Shown in pieces: positions 17,745 through 26,673 of a stretch of DNA of 64,000 nucleotides (position 1 is the stretch's first letter; the number at the start of each line of letters is the position of its first letter). Position numbers and translations under genes: made by a program. The notes below the pieces were generated by a model. That model had not been told where the DNA came from and ran no database searches. It was given only the letters and a program-made list of their open reading frames with translations. Source of the DNA: Falsiroseomonas bella (GTDB taxonomy: Bacteria > Pseudomonadota > Alphaproteobacteria > Acetobacterales > Acetobacteraceae). The stretch lies in the NCBI RefSeq assembly GCF_003173615.1, contig NZ_QGNA01000003.1:558001-622000 (forward strand). The letters are read 5' to 3'.

Positions 17745-18761
17745 ATGTCGAAGCTGGTGTCGCGCCGGAGCCTGGCGCTGGGCCTTGGCGGCGGAGTGAG
17801 CATGGCGGCACTGGGCGGGCGCGGCGCGTCGGCCGCCGGTTGGGAACCGACGCGGCCGGTGCAGCTCATCGTCCCGGCCGGAACCGGAGGCGGTGCGGAC
17901 CAGATGGCGCGCGCCATCCAGGGCATCGTCTCCAAACACAACTTGCTGCGCCAGCCGATCGTGGTGGTGAACAAGGCCGGCGGCGCCGGTGCGGAAGGCT
18001 TCCTGGAAGCGAAGGGCGCGCGGCGCAACCCGCATGTACTGATCATCACCCTCTCCAACCTCTTCACCACGCCGATGGCCACCGGCGTGCCCTTCAGCTG
18101 GCGCGACCTCACGCCGATCCGAATGATGGCGCTGGACGAGTTCGTGCTGTGGGTGAACGCAGAGTCGCCCTGGAAGACCGTCGGCGAGTTCGTGGAGGCG
18201 GCGAAGGGCAGCCGCCTGCGCATGGGCGGCACCGGATCGAAGCAGGAAGATCAGATCATCACCGCCGCGATCACGCGCGCCACCGGCGCGCCCTTCAACT
18301 ACGTGCCCTTCCGTGGCGGCGGAGAGGTGGCGGTGCAGCTGGTCGGGCGGCACATCGACAGCACGGTCAACAACCCGATCGAGGCGGTGACGCACTGGCG
18401 CGCCGGTGCGTTGCGCCCGCTCTGCGTCTTCGACAGCCAGCGCCTGGCGGGCACCGAGAAGATGACCGAGACGATGGCGTGGCGCGACATCCCCACGGCG
18501 AAGGAATCCGGCCTCGATGTGGAATACCTGATGCTGCGCGGCATCATGGGCGCGCCCGGCATCACGCCCGCGCAGTTGGATTTCCACGCCGATCTCCTCG
18601 GCAAGGTGCGCGAGACGCCGGAATGGCGCGAGCTGATGGCGCAGGGCGCCTTCAACACCACCACCATGACCGGCGACGCCTTCGCCACCTGGCTCGCGCG
18701 CGAGGAGGAACGCCACCGGGCGCTGATGCAGGAAGCCGGCTTCCTCGCCGGCCAGAGCTGA
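17745..18761 (+). CDS. tctC: Tripartite tricarboxylate transporter receptor TctC (Bug family), copy 1
   Basis: A 338-residue periplasmic receptor that captures carboxylates for a TctAB importer. It begins MSKLVSRRSLALGLGGG, an Arg-Arg-Ser export signal that may use Tat. The mature part starts near WEPTRPVQLIVPAGTGGGADQMAR, the Bug hallmark. ATG 17745 was chosen over ATG 17727 because GGAGGGAG lies 7 bases before it. It heads a tctC-tctB-tctA operon: tctB starts inside the stop codon. It is an unusual Bug in that QEDQIITAAI replaces the common GSAGNGS loop, so ligand range may differ. Confidence 0.9.
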   Translation: MSKLVSRRSLALGLGGGVSMAALGGRGASAAGWEPTRPVQLIVPAGTGGGADQMARAIQGIVSKHNLLRQPIVVVNKAGGAGAEGFLEAKGARRNPHVLIITLSNLFTTPMATGVPFSWRDLTPIRMMALDEFVLWVNAESPWKTVGEFVEAAKGSRLRMGGTGSKQEDQIITAAITRATGAPFNYVPFRGGGEVAVQLVGRHIDSTVNNPIEAVTHWRAGALRPLCVFDSQRLAGTEKMTETMAWRDIPTAKESGLDVEYLMLRGIMGAPGITPAQLDFHADLLGKVRETPEWRELMAQGAFNTTTMTGDAFATWLAREEERHRALMQEAGFLAGQS

Positions 18762-19372
18762 TGCCCCTGGTGACGGGCGAGGAACCGCGCCATCCGCCGC
18801 GCGCGCCGGATGGCGCGGCGGCCGGCGCAGTCGGGATGGAGCTGCACGTGCCGCAGACCGCGGCGCACGGCGGCGTCGGCGTGGGAACGATGGAGGCGGT
18901 CGCCTCCCTCGGCTTCATGGCCGCCGGGGCCGCCGCGATCTGGGACAGCCTGCGGCTCGGTGCCGGCTGGGCCGCGGACGGGCCGCAGACCGGCTACTTC
19001 CCCTTCTGGATCGGCCTGTTGCTGGTGACCGCCTCGGCGATCAACCTGGTCGGCGTCGCGCTCGCGGCACGCCCGCGCGGGGGCGAGCTGCGCGGCCGCG
19101 CGGCACCGCTGTTCCTGAGCTGGGAGCAGTTGCGCACGGTCGCGACGGTCTTCGTGCCGACCGCGATCTATGTCGCGGCGATCCCCTTCATCGGGCTCTA
19201 TGTCGCCTCGGCGCTGCTCGTTGCCTGGTTCATGTGGCGCCTCGGCGGCTTCGGCCCGTTGCGGGCGACCGCCAGCGGCGTCGCAACGGCGCTGGTCGCC
19301 TTCGCGGTGTTCGAGATCTGGTTCCTCGTCGCGCTGCCGAAGGGACCGCTGGAGGAGCTTCTGGGCTACTGA
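18761..19372 (+). CDS. tctB: Tripartite tricarboxylate transporter small membrane subunit TctB
   Basis: A 203-residue inner-membrane protein with about four hydrophobic helices. The segment GPQTGYFPFWIGLLLVTASA is the typical TctB first-helix region. It pairs with TctA to form the secondary importer energised by ion gradients. The N-terminus carries a longer hydrophilic stretch (about 45 residues) than is usual. Its ATG overlaps the tctC stop (ATGA-like overlap), implying translational coupling. Confidence 0.87.
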   Translation: MPLVTGEEPRHPPRAPDGAAAGAVGMELHVPQTAAHGGVGVGTMEAVASLGFMAAGAAAIWDSLRLGAGWAADGPQTGYFPFWIGLLLVTASAINLVGVALAARPRGGELRGRAAPLFLSWEQLRTVATVFVPTAIYVAAIPFIGLYVASALLVAWFMWRLGGFGPLRATASGVATALVAFAVFEIWFLVALPKGPLEELLGY

Positions 19373-19408
19373 CCCGAGGCTCCCGACTCCCACGACATTC
19401 CGGAGCGG

Positions 19409-20914
19409 ATGATGGACGAGTTCGGCCTGCTGATGCAGGGCTTTGCCGTGGCCCTGCAGCCCGAGAACCTGGTGCTGATGCTGGTGGGCGTCGTGCTCGG
19501 CGTGCTGATCGGCGTGCTGCCCGGCCTCGGCGGCGCCAACGGTATCGCGATCCTGCTGCCGCTGACCTTTGCGATGCCGCCGGTTTCGGCGGTGATCATG
19601 CTCTCCTGCATCTACTGGGGCGCGCTGTTCGGCGGTGCCATCACCTCGATCCTGTTCAACATCCCCGGCGAGCCATGGAGCGTCGCCACCACTTTCGACG
19701 GCTATCCGATGGCGCAGCAGGGCCGCGCCGGGGAGGCGCTGACGGCGGCCTTCACCTCCTCCTTCGTCGGCGCCTTCGTCGCGGTGGTGATGATCACCTT
19801 CGTCGCGCCGGTGATCGCCGGCTTCGCGCTGCGCTTCGGCCCGCCGGAGTTCTTCGCGGTGATGTTCCTCTCCTTCGCCGCCTTCATCGGCATGGGCCGC
19901 GGCTCCGCGCTGAAGACCGTGATGGCGATGATGCTCGGCTTCCTGCTCGCCGCCGTCGGCATGGATGCGATGACCGGACAGCTCCGCCTGACCTTCGGCA
20001 GCACGGAGATGATCCGCGGCTTCGACTTCCTCGTCGCCGTGATCGGCCTGTTCGGCATCAGCGAGATCCTGATGTCCATCGAGGACGGGCTGCGCTTCCG
20101 CGGCCAGAAGGCGCGCATCGACCTGAAGGTGGTGCTGCGCACCTGGCGCGAGTTGCCGCGCCACTGGGCGATCGCGCTGCGCTCCGCGCTGATCGGCTGC
20201 TGGATGGGCATCACGCCTGCCGGCGCGACGCCCGCCTCCTTCATGTCCTATGGCGTGGCGCGCCGCATCTCGAAGCACCGCGCGGAGTTCGGCAAGGGAC
20301 GGATCGAGGGCGTGATCGCGCCGGAGACGGCAGCGCACGCCGCCGGCACCTCCGCGCTGCTGCCGATGCTGACGCTCGGCGTGCCGGGCTCGCCCACCGC
20401 GGCGGTGCTGCTCGGCGGCCTCATCATGTGGGGGCTGCAGCCGGGGCCGATGCTCTTCGTGGAGCAGGCGGACTTCGTCTGGGGGCTGATCGCCAGCATG
20501 TATCTCGGCAACATCGCCGGGCTGCTGATCGTGCTGGTCGCCGTGCCCTGGTTCGCGGCAATCCTGCGCGTACCTTTCGCGGTGATCGCGGCGATCATCC
20601 TGGTGGTCTGCGCGATCGGCGCCTACACCGTGAACAACGCCGAATTCGACATCGTGCTGATGCTGGCCTTCGGCGTGATCGGCTACGTCCTGAAGAAGCT
20701 GGACTACCCGCTGGCGCCGCTGGTGCTGGCGCTGGTGCTGGGCGACCGCACGGAGGAAGCCTTCCGCCAGTCGCTGCTGATCAGCGAGGGCGACCTGACG
20801 GTGTTCTTCCACAACTGGCTGTCGGGCTCGATCATGGCGGCCGGCATCGTGCTCGCGGCCTGGCCGCTGCTGTCGGCGCTGCGCCTGCGTCTCGCTCGGC
20901 CGGCCGTCGCGTGA
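19409..20914 (+). CDS. tctA: Tripartite tricarboxylate transporter large membrane subunit TctA
   Basis: A 501-residue permease with about 10-12 membrane helices. Family motifs: GVLIGVLPGLGGANGIAILLPLTF near the N-terminus, ILFNIPGEPWSVATTFDGYPMAQQG, and in the second half APETAAHAAGTSALLPMLTLGVPGSPTAAVLLGGLIMWG. These repeated G-P-G loops are thought to line the transport path. It is the third gene of the tctCBA operon, 36 bases after tctB, and ends in a palindrome shared with the convergent EAL gene. Confidence 0.93.
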   Translation: MMDEFGLLMQGFAVALQPENLVLMLVGVVLGVLIGVLPGLGGANGIAILLPLTFAMPPVSAVIMLSCIYWGALFGGAITSILFNIPGEPWSVATTFDGYPMAQQGRAGEALTAAFTSSFVGAFVAVVMITFVAPVIAGFALRFGPPEFFAVMFLSFAAFIGMGRGSALKTVMAMMLGFLLAAVGMDAMTGQLRLTFGSTEMIRGFDFLVAVIGLFGISEILMSIEDGLRFRGQKARIDLKVVLRTWRELPRHWAIALRSALIGCWMGITPAGATPASFMSYGVARRISKHRAEFGKGRIEGVIAPETAAHAAGTSALLPMLTLGVPGSPTAAVLLGGLIMWGLQPGPMLFVEQADFVWGLIASMYLGNIAGLLIVLVAVPWFAAILRVPFAVIAAIILVVCAIGAYTVNNAEFDIVLMLAFGVIGYVLKKLDYPLAPLVLALVLGDRTEEAFRQSLLISEGDLTVFFHNWLSGSIMAAGIVLAAWPLLSALRLRLARPAVA

Positions 20915-20927
20915 ACCGCCCGGTTCA
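20912..20927. terminator. Palindrome spanning both stop codons of convergent genes
   Basis: TGAACCG CC CGGTTCA: the first TGA is the tctA stop and the TCA is the complement of the EAL gene stop. The only spacer between the two genes is thus a hairpin. The stem is 7 bases with a very tight loop, so its role in termination is weakly supported. Confidence 0.4.
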
Positions 20928-22145
20928 GGCCGCGGCCGCCAGTGCGGGCCCGAGCAGGGCGGCCAGGGGCGCGGGGCGGCCGAGCAGGTAGCCCTGGCCC
21001 CGGTCCACCCCAAGGCTGCGCAGCGTGGCGAGTTCCGCCTCGGTCTCGATGCCTTCGGCCACCAGGATGGCCCGCGTTTCCCGCGCATAATAGGTCATCG
21101 CGCTGGCCAGCGCGCGGCGCGCCGGATCGGCATCGAGGCTGCGCGTCAGGCTCATGTCCATCTTGATGATGTCGGGCTGGAGCTGGATCAGGTGCTGCAG
21201 CCCGGAATAGCCGGCGCCCGCGTCATCCGCGGCGATCTTCAGCCCGCGATTCTTCAGCGGCGCCAGGATGGACTGCAGCGCGCCATAGTCCGGCACCATC
21301 GCATGCTCGGTCAGTTCCAGCACGGTGCGCGGCAGATGGCGGGCGATAAGCGCCTCCTCCAGCCGGCCGCTCAGGATGGTTTCGGGCGAGGCGTTGACCG
21401 ACAGCGTCACGGCTTGCGGCAATGCATCCAACGCCGCGAGCGCGCGCTCGATGACCATCAGTTCCAGATCCACGGCCAGTCCCGCCTCGGCCGCGTCCCG
21501 AAACCATTTGTCGGGCGACCGGTAGGGCTGCGGGCTGAAGCGGCAAAGCGCCTCGCAGGAGACGGTAGACATCCGCGCGAGGTCCATGATGGGCTGGAAC
21601 ACGACGGAGAAGTTGCTGCCCTGCATGACCGCATCGAGCGCCGCGCGGCGTGCCTGCCCCTGCCGCTGCGCTTCCAGCTCCGCATTCACCTGCCTCGCCG
21701 CGAGGCCCGCGAAGACCCGCATCGTCTCCAGGTCGCGCCGGTTCAGCGTCGGGTTCGGACGGGGGCTCAGGCAGCAGAACATGCCATAGGGCGAGCCGTC
21801 CGGAAGGCGTATCGGCAACGAGGCATGCGCGCCGATCGGCACGTTGCGCGTGATCGGCAGCGCCCGTGCCAGCGGTTCCGCCGCCGTATCCGGGATCAGC
21901 TCGGGCAGCCGGCCTTCCAGGATATGGGTGCAGTAGACATCGGCGAGCGGCATGCTGTCGCCCGGCTTGATCAGATGTTCGAGGCCCGGCGCGTCCACAT
22001 GACGGAAGACGGAGCGGTCTCCCAAGAATTCCGAGAGATACGCCACCTCCATCCCGAGATGGTTGCGGATGGCGATCAGCGCGTCCTGGATGACGTGCCG
22101 CCCCGGGAAGGCCGGGTCCGGCCATGCACTGGAGATCTTCGTCAT
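20925..22145 (-). CDS. GAF-EAL c-di-GMP phosphodiesterase
   Basis: A 406-residue cytoplasmic protein. Residues about 15-155 look like a GAF sensor domain (MEVAYLSEFLGDRSVFRHVDA, GMFCCLS), and 170-400 is an EAL domain. All catalytic and metal residues are present: EAL at 198-200, Asn251, Glu280 in ELTEH, Asp307-Asp308, Lys328, Glu364, Gln384. It should therefore hydrolyse c-di-GMP, opposing the PleD-like cyclase at 3.9-5.3 kb. GGGGAGGAG precedes the ATG and sits directly against a small hairpin. Close to GAF-EAL proteins found near blue-light and redox sensors; the ligand of the GAF domain is unknown. Confidence 0.88.
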   Translation of the reverse strand: MTKISSAWPDPAFPGRHVIQDALIAIRNHLGMEVAYLSEFLGDRSVFRHVDAPGLEHLIKPGDSMPLADVYCTHILEGRLPELIPDTAAEPLARALPITRNVPIGAHASLPIRLPDGSPYGMFCCLSPRPNPTLNRRDLETMRVFAGLAARQVNAELEAQRQGQARRAALDAVMQGSNFSVVFQPIMDLARMSTVSCEALCRFSPQPYRSPDKWFRDAAEAGLAVDLELMVIERALAALDALPQAVTLSVNASPETILSGRLEEALIARHLPRTVLELTEHAMVPDYGALQSILAPLKNRGLKIAADDAGAGYSGLQHLIQLQPDIIKMDMSLTRSLDADPARRALASAMTYYARETRAILVAEGIETEAELATLRSLGVDRGQGYLLGRPAPLAALLGPALAAAA

Positions 22146-22154
22146 GCACTCCTC

Positions 22155-22170
22155 CCCGGCTTTGGCCGGG
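22155..22170 (-). promoter_or_regulatory. Hairpin abutting the ribosome binding site of the EAL gene
   Basis: On the minus strand CCCGGC CAAA GCCGGG is followed immediately by GAGGAG and, 5 bases later, the ATG. It could be a weak terminator for the upstream aldo/keto reductase gene or restrict access to the ribosome site. Confidence 0.35.
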
Positions 22171-22219
22171 AAGGAAATGCCGCTTCAGGGACTAACGCCC
22201 GGCTAACTGGGCCGCGGTT

Positions 22220-23203
22220 TCAGATGAACACGCCTTTCATGCCGCCGGCGGGATAGCGCGTGCCGGCGGCGGCACCGGCCGGGATGGTGGCGGAGATGCG
22301 CGCCGCTTCCTCCGCCGTCAGCACCACATCCTGCGCGCCCAGATTCTCGTCGAACCGGCTGGCGCTGCGCGTGCCGGGGATGGGGAACACGTCGTCGCCC
22401 TGCGCCAGGAGCCAGGCCAAGCAGAGCTGCGCCGGCGTGCAGCCCTTCTCCCGCGCGAAATCGGCCACGCGCATCGCCAGCGCGTGGTTGTGCGCGAAAT
22501 TCTCCGGCAGGAAGCGCGGATGCTGCGCACGGCGGCCGCCAACATCCTCCAGCGTGTTGATGGTGCCGGAGAGGAAGCCGCGGCCAAGCGGCGCATAGGC
22601 GACGAAGGCGATGCCGAGTTCCTGAGTCACCTCCCGCGTCTGCTCCGCCTCCGTGCGGTAGAGCAGCGAGTATTCTGTCTGGATCGCGCTGATCGGATGC
22701 ACCGCATGCGCCCGGCGGATGCGATCCGGCGCGGCTTCCGACAGGCCGAGCCAGCGCACCTTGCCCTGCTCCACCAGCCGCGTCATCGCACCGACCGTCT
22801 CCTCCACCGGCACGTTCGGATCCACGCGGTGCTGGTAGTAGAGGTCGATGTGGTCCACGCCGAGGCGCTTCAGCGAAGCCTCGCAGGCCGCCGCGACATG
22901 CGCCGGCGATCCGTCGACGCCGTTGCCGCCGCCCTCGCGCCGGATCTGGCCGAACTTGGAGGCGAGAAAGACCTGGTCGCGGCGGCCCTTGATCGCGCGC
23001 CCGATCACCTCCTCGTTGTGGCCCCAGCCATACATGTCGGAGCTGTCGAGGTGGTTCACGCCCTGGTCCAGCACGTGATGGATCAGCTTCTCCGAGGCCG
23101 CGTCGTCGGCATCGCCATAGACGCCGGAGAGCGACATGCAGCCGAGCCCGATGCGCGACACGAGCGGGCCGTTGGCGCCGAGGGCGCGGCGTTGGGCGGT
23201 CAT
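22220..23203 (-). CDS. Aldo/keto reductase
   Basis: A 327-residue NADPH-dependent reductase with a TIM-barrel fold. The catalytic tetrad is readable: Asp53 and Tyr58 in HLDSSDMYGWGHNEE, Lys83 in ASKFGQ, His125 in YYQHRVDP. The C-terminal IPGTRSASRFDENLGA is the cofactor-binding segment of the YajO/AKR11-13-type enzymes. The ATG overlaps the stop of the preceding gene by 4 bases (ATGA), and it ends the operon that begins with the second tctCBA set. The natural carbonyl substrate is unknown. Confidence 0.9.
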   Translation of the reverse strand: MTAQRRALGANGPLVSRIGLGCMSLSGVYGDADDAASEKLIHHVLDQGVNHLDSSDMYGWGHNEEVIGRAIKGRRDQVFLASKFGQIRREGGGNGVDGSPAHVAAACEASLKRLGVDHIDLYYQHRVDPNVPVEETVGAMTRLVEQGKVRWLGLSEAAPDRIRRAHAVHPISAIQTEYSLLYRTEAEQTREVTQELGIAFVAYAPLGRGFLSGTINTLEDVGGRRAQHPRFLPENFAHNHALAMRVADFAREKGCTPAQLCLAWLLAQGDDVFPIPGTRSASRFDENLGAQDVVLTAEEAARISATIPAGAAAGTRYPAGGMKGVFI

Positions 23204-23880
23204 GGCGCTCTCTCCTGCCTGAAGCCAATGGCGTCCAGCGCATTGCGCATGGCGGGCGAGCCTAACATGGCCAGGATCGCCTCCGCCTGTGCGCCATCCG
23301 CGACCGGGGCCGCGGCATAGCCGGTGGCGAGGTCGTAGGGCGGCGGAAACTCGCCGAGCAGCGAGACACCGGGACGGTTCACGATCTCCGTCACCTGGCT
23401 GACCGCAAGCTCCACCTCGCCGCGGCCGCAGGCGGCGACGGCCTCGACGCCGAAGCGCACAAGCTTCGCCTTGGCCCGCACCGCATCGGCGATCCCCAGC
23501 TTTTCGATCACGGCCTCGAAGTGCTTGCCGGCGGTGGCGCCGCTGCTGCCCTCTGCCCAGCCGATGCTCTCGGCGGCGAGCAGCGCGGCGCGGAATGCGT
23601 CCGGCGTGTCGATGGGCCGGCGCGGCGCACCCTCGCGCAGCGCCAGGCCGGTGCCGGCGAGGCCGAGCTTGAGGATCGCTTCGCGCCGGATCAGCCCGCG
23701 CGCGGCGAGGCGTTCCAGCGCGTCGTCGCTGACCACGATCACCGCGGGGCGCTCACCCTCCAGCACGCGGTCGCGCAGCGCGCCCACCGTGCCCCAGGCG
23801 ATCTCCGGATGACCAGGCCAGTCCAGCCGCTCCACCGCCGTCTTGATCGCGCCGCAGAAGAAGGCCGGCGGCGTGGTCAT
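23200..23880 (-). CDS. ModA-like solute-binding-fold protein without export signal
   Basis: A 226-residue protein resembling molybdate-type (SBP_bac_11) binding proteins: KTAVERLDWPG, the VIVVSDDALERLAARGLI segment, the TGTGLALREG-like stretch and GVEAVAACGRGEVELAVSQVTEI. The start MTTPPAFFCGAIKTAV has no signal peptide, and the 4-base overlaps with both neighbours leave no room for one. No ModB or ModC gene is near. Similar signal-less proteins recur beside catabolic genes in related bacteria, so a cytoplasmic sensor, carrier or enzyme role is possible. Function unknown. Confidence 0.7.
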   Translation of the reverse strand: MTTPPAFFCGAIKTAVERLDWPGHPEIAWGTVGALRDRVLEGERPAVIVVSDDALERLAARGLIRREAILKLGLAGTGLALREGAPRRPIDTPDAFRAALLAAESIGWAEGSSGATAGKHFEAVIEKLGIADAVRAKAKLVRFGVEAVAACGRGEVELAVSQVTEIVNRPGVSLLGEFPPPYDLATGYAAAPVADGAQAEAILAMLGSPAMRNALDAIGFRQERAP

Positions 23881-25154
23881 GCCGTGCGCTCGAGGATTTC
23901 CAGGCCGCGGTTGCGGTCCAGCACATAGACCAGCCCGCGCGCGTCGGTGTCCACGTCGTTGGCCTGCGGGCTGCTCTGGCCGGGCGGCGGCTCCGCCAGC
24001 CAGTGCGCCACCTCCGTCGGCGCGGTCGGATCGGCGATGTCCACCACGCGCAGCCCGCCGCCGAACCAGGTGGTGTAGAGGCAGGTGTCCTCCATGTGCT
24101 CCTGGAACTGGTGCGCGCCGAAGCGGCCGCCGGCCTTGACGTAGGGATTGTCCAGCTCGGTCAGGTGCCACATGGACAGCGGCTGGATCTTCGCGGGGTC
24201 CGTCACGTCGAAGACCCAGAGGCCGCCATGCAACTGGCCCGCGACATGCTCGTGCTCCTCGTCCACGGCCACGGCGATGTCGCGGCCACCGATCTGGAAG
24301 GGCACGCGCATGAAGGTGTGCGTCGGCTCCGGGAAGGGTGGATGGTAGCGGTATTCGCCGACCACCTTCGGCCTCGTGATGTCGCTGACATCGAGGATGC
24401 GGCAGCCAGCATACCACACAGCGGCGAAGAGCTGGTCGCCATGGCGCAGCGTGTGGTGCAGGCGGTGCTGCTGCCCCTGCCAGGTCGGAACCTCGCCGGC
24501 GGCGACGTGCTGGCCCGGCATGTGCCAGCGCGAGACCTCCCGCGGCTTCGCCGGGTCGGCGATGTCGTAGATCACCAGGATGTTGCCGACATAGCCCTCC
24601 ATCTCGGTCGAGATGTAGGCGTAGCGCGCATCCAGGTCGAAGCGGTGCACGCCGATACCGCCGGTGAGCTGGTGCGTCAGCAGCTTCGGGTTGGAGCGGT
24701 CGCGGATATCCCAGACTCGGAAGCCGCCCTCGGCATAGGCGGGCTCGGTCAGCGAGGCGCGGGCACGCGGCAGGAAGCCGGGCTTCACCTTGATCGCGGC
24801 CGCGAGCTCCACATCGCTGATGGCGCGGCCATGCTGCGCGAGATAGGCAGCCTCGATCTCCGGGATGCGCTTTGCGCGGCGCAGCGCATGCCGCTGATCC
24901 TGCTCGACATTCGTGACCATGATGTCGCCAGCGACACGCACTTTGTGGGTGTGCGAGCCGCTCGACGGTGGGTCGAGGCGCGCGACGATGCGCGGGTTCC
25001 GCGGATCGGACACGTCCACGATGGAGGTGCCGTGCGGCGGCTCCATGTGCCCGATATAGGCGTAGCCTCCATCCACATAGACCTGGCCGCCGCCCGGCAT
25101 GTCCAGCCAGGCGATCCGCCTGAGGCCCTTCGCGGAAACCGCGCCCTCGCTCAT
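23877..25154 (-). CDS. LVIVD-repeat beta-propeller protein
   Basis: A 425-residue protein of repeated blades with the pattern xxVVDISDPxxP (for example SIVDVSDPRNPRIVARLD, LVIYDIADPAKPREVSRW, RILDVSDITRPKVVGEYRY, LRVVDIADPTAPTEVAHW). This LVIVD family forms a beta-propeller of unclear role, often described as choice-of-anchor or secreted. There is no obvious N-terminal signal (MSEGAVSAKGLRRIAWLD). An inserted helical segment (about residues 90-135) interrupts the propeller. It sits between tctA copy 2 and the ModA-like gene, with 13-base and 4-base-overlap junctions, so it is an operon member. Confidence 0.75.
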   Translation of the reverse strand: MSEGAVSAKGLRRIAWLDMPGGGQVYVDGGYAYIGHMEPPHGTSIVDVSDPRNPRIVARLDPPSSGSHTHKVRVAGDIMVTNVEQDQRHALRRAKRIPEIEAAYLAQHGRAISDVELAAAIKVKPGFLPRARASLTEPAYAEGGFRVWDIRDRSNPKLLTHQLTGGIGVHRFDLDARYAYISTEMEGYVGNILVIYDIADPAKPREVSRWHMPGQHVAAGEVPTWQGQQHRLHHTLRHGDQLFAAVWYAGCRILDVSDITRPKVVGEYRYHPPFPEPTHTFMRVPFQIGGRDIAVAVDEEHEHVAGQLHGGLWVFDVTDPAKIQPLSMWHLTELDNPYVKAGGRFGAHQFQEHMEDTCLYTTWFGGGLRVVDIADPTAPTEVAHWLAEPPPGQSSPQANDVDTDARGLVYVLDRNRGLEILERTA

Positions 25155-25167
25155 CCTGTGTCTTCCT

Positions 25168-26673
25168 TCAGGCAGCAGCGCGCCGCGCCAGCCGGCGCTC
25201 GCGCCAGATCGGCAGCACCACCGAGATCACCAGCAGCACCCACAGCGCATTCGCGATGGGCGAGGAGAACAGCACCATGATGTCCCCCTGCCCGATGCGC
25301 AGGCTGCGCAGCAGGTAGCGTTCGAAGATCGGGCCGAGCAGCACGCCGATCAGGATCGAGGTGACATGGTAGTTGGTCTTGACCGCGATGTACCCGATCA
25401 CGCCGAAGCCGAGCGCGAGCGCCATGTCGAACATGTATTCCCGGTCGGCGAAGGCGCCGATCACCGTCAGCCCCAGGATCAGCGGCACGATCACATGCAC
25501 CGGCACGGTCACCACCTTGGATGCGTAGCGCGCCATGGGCAGGATCAGCGGGATCATGAAGATGTAGGCGACCGTCATCATCACGAAGACGCCGTAGGCG
25601 ATGTTCGGGCTGTCCTGGAACAGCCGCGGCCCGAGCGTGATGCCCTGGTACTGCAGCACGATCATCATCACCGCGGCCGTCGAGCCGCCGGGGATGCCGA
25701 TGGCCATGGTCGGCACCAGCGTGCCGGAGGTGACGCCGTTGTTCGCGCTTTCCGGCGCGATCACGCCGGGGGCGAAGCCGGTGCCGTATTTCTCCGGCGT
25801 CTTGGAGAACAGCCGCGACTGCTGGTAGGCCACGAAGGACGCGATGTAGGCGCCCGCGCCCGGGATCACGCCGATGGCAAGCCCGAGGAAGGCGGTCCAG
25901 ACGATCTGCCACCAGTAGCGCAGGGAGAGCCGGATGCCGTCCAGCGTATCCGCCCATTGCGGGCGTTGCTGCGTGGCTGGCTTGCTGCCGCCGCCGAACT
26001 TCTCCTCCAGCATCACCAGGCATTCGCTGATGGCGAAGAGGCCGATGAGCACCGGCACCAGCGGCAGCCCGTCATACAGCTCCAGGAAGCCGAAGGTGGC
26101 GCGTGGCGTCGAATAGACCTGGTCGGTCCCGATTGCGCCGAGCATCAGGCCGAAGGCCCCGCCGATCAGGCCCTTCAGCATGTCCTTCGCGGCCAGCACC
26201 GCGATCAGCGTCAAGCCGAAGAGGATGATCACCACCATCTCGACCGAGCGCAGGATCAGGCCGAGTTCCGCAAGGAAGGGCAGGACGCCGAGCACGGCGA
26301 CGGAAGTGATCAGCCCGCCGGCCACCGATGCGATGAAGGACAGCATCAGCGCCTGCTGCGCCTGGCCCTTCTTCGTCATCTGGTAGCCGTCGATGCAGGT
26401 GGCGGCGGCACCCGCGCTGCCCGGAATGTTCACCAGGATCGCCGGGATGCCGCCCGACAGATGGTTGGCGCAGTAGAGCGAGATCATGAAGGCGAGCGCC
26501 GCCTCCACATCCATCGCCAGCGTCACGGGCAGCAGGATGATCAGCGTGTTCTGCGGCGAGAAGCCCGGCAGCACGCCGACCGCGAGGCCGAGCGCGATGC
26601 CCGGGATGATCGCCCACCAGAGCGAGAAGGACCGGCCGAAGAGATCGGCGATCGTCGCGAGGTCGAGTTCCAT
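25168..26673 (-). CDS. tctA: Tripartite tricarboxylate transporter permease TctA, copy 2
   Basis: A 501-residue membrane protein, about 25-30% similar by eye to copy 1. Motifs: LAVGVLPGFSPQNTLIILLPVTLA, ILVNIPGSAGAAATCIDGYQM, GVIPGAGAYIASFVAYQQSR, APESANNGVTSGTLVPTMAIGIPGGSTAAVMM. ATG 26673 was chosen because it sits inside the tctB stop (TGATG), the usual tctB-tctA coupling; upstream in-frame codons belong to another frame's gene. The substrate is presumably an organic acid handled by the adjacent hydrolases. Confidence 0.93.
   Translation of the reverse strand: MELDLATIADLFGRSFSLWWAIIPGIALGLAVGVLPGFSPQNTLIILLPVTLAMDVEAALAFMISLYCANHLSGGIPAILVNIPGSAGAAATCIDGYQMTKKGQAQQALMLSFIASVAGGLITSVAVLGVLPFLAELGLILRSVEMVVIILFGLTLIAVLAAKDMLKGLIGGAFGLMLGAIGTDQVYSTPRATFGFLELYDGLPLVPVLIGLFAISECLVMLEEKFGGGSKPATQQRPQWADTLDGIRLSLRYWWQIVWTAFLGLAIGVIPGAGAYIASFVAYQQSRLFSKTPEKYGTGFAPGVIAPESANNGVTSGTLVPTMAIGIPGGSTAAVMMIVLQYQGITLGPRLFQDSPNIAYGVFVMMTVAYIFMIPLILPMARYASKVVTVPVHVIVPLILGLTVIGAFADREYMFDMALALGFGVIGYIAVKTNYHVTSILIGVLLGPIFERYLLRSLRIGQGDIMVLFSSPIANALWVLLVISVVLPIWRERRLARRAAA

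Noticed and set aside
18299-21088. A 929-codon minus-strand frame opposite tctCBA, rich in His, Gln, Arg and Asp
   Set aside because: Typical antisense artefact of high-GC coding DNA; no motif, and the plus strand holds an obvious tctCBA operon.
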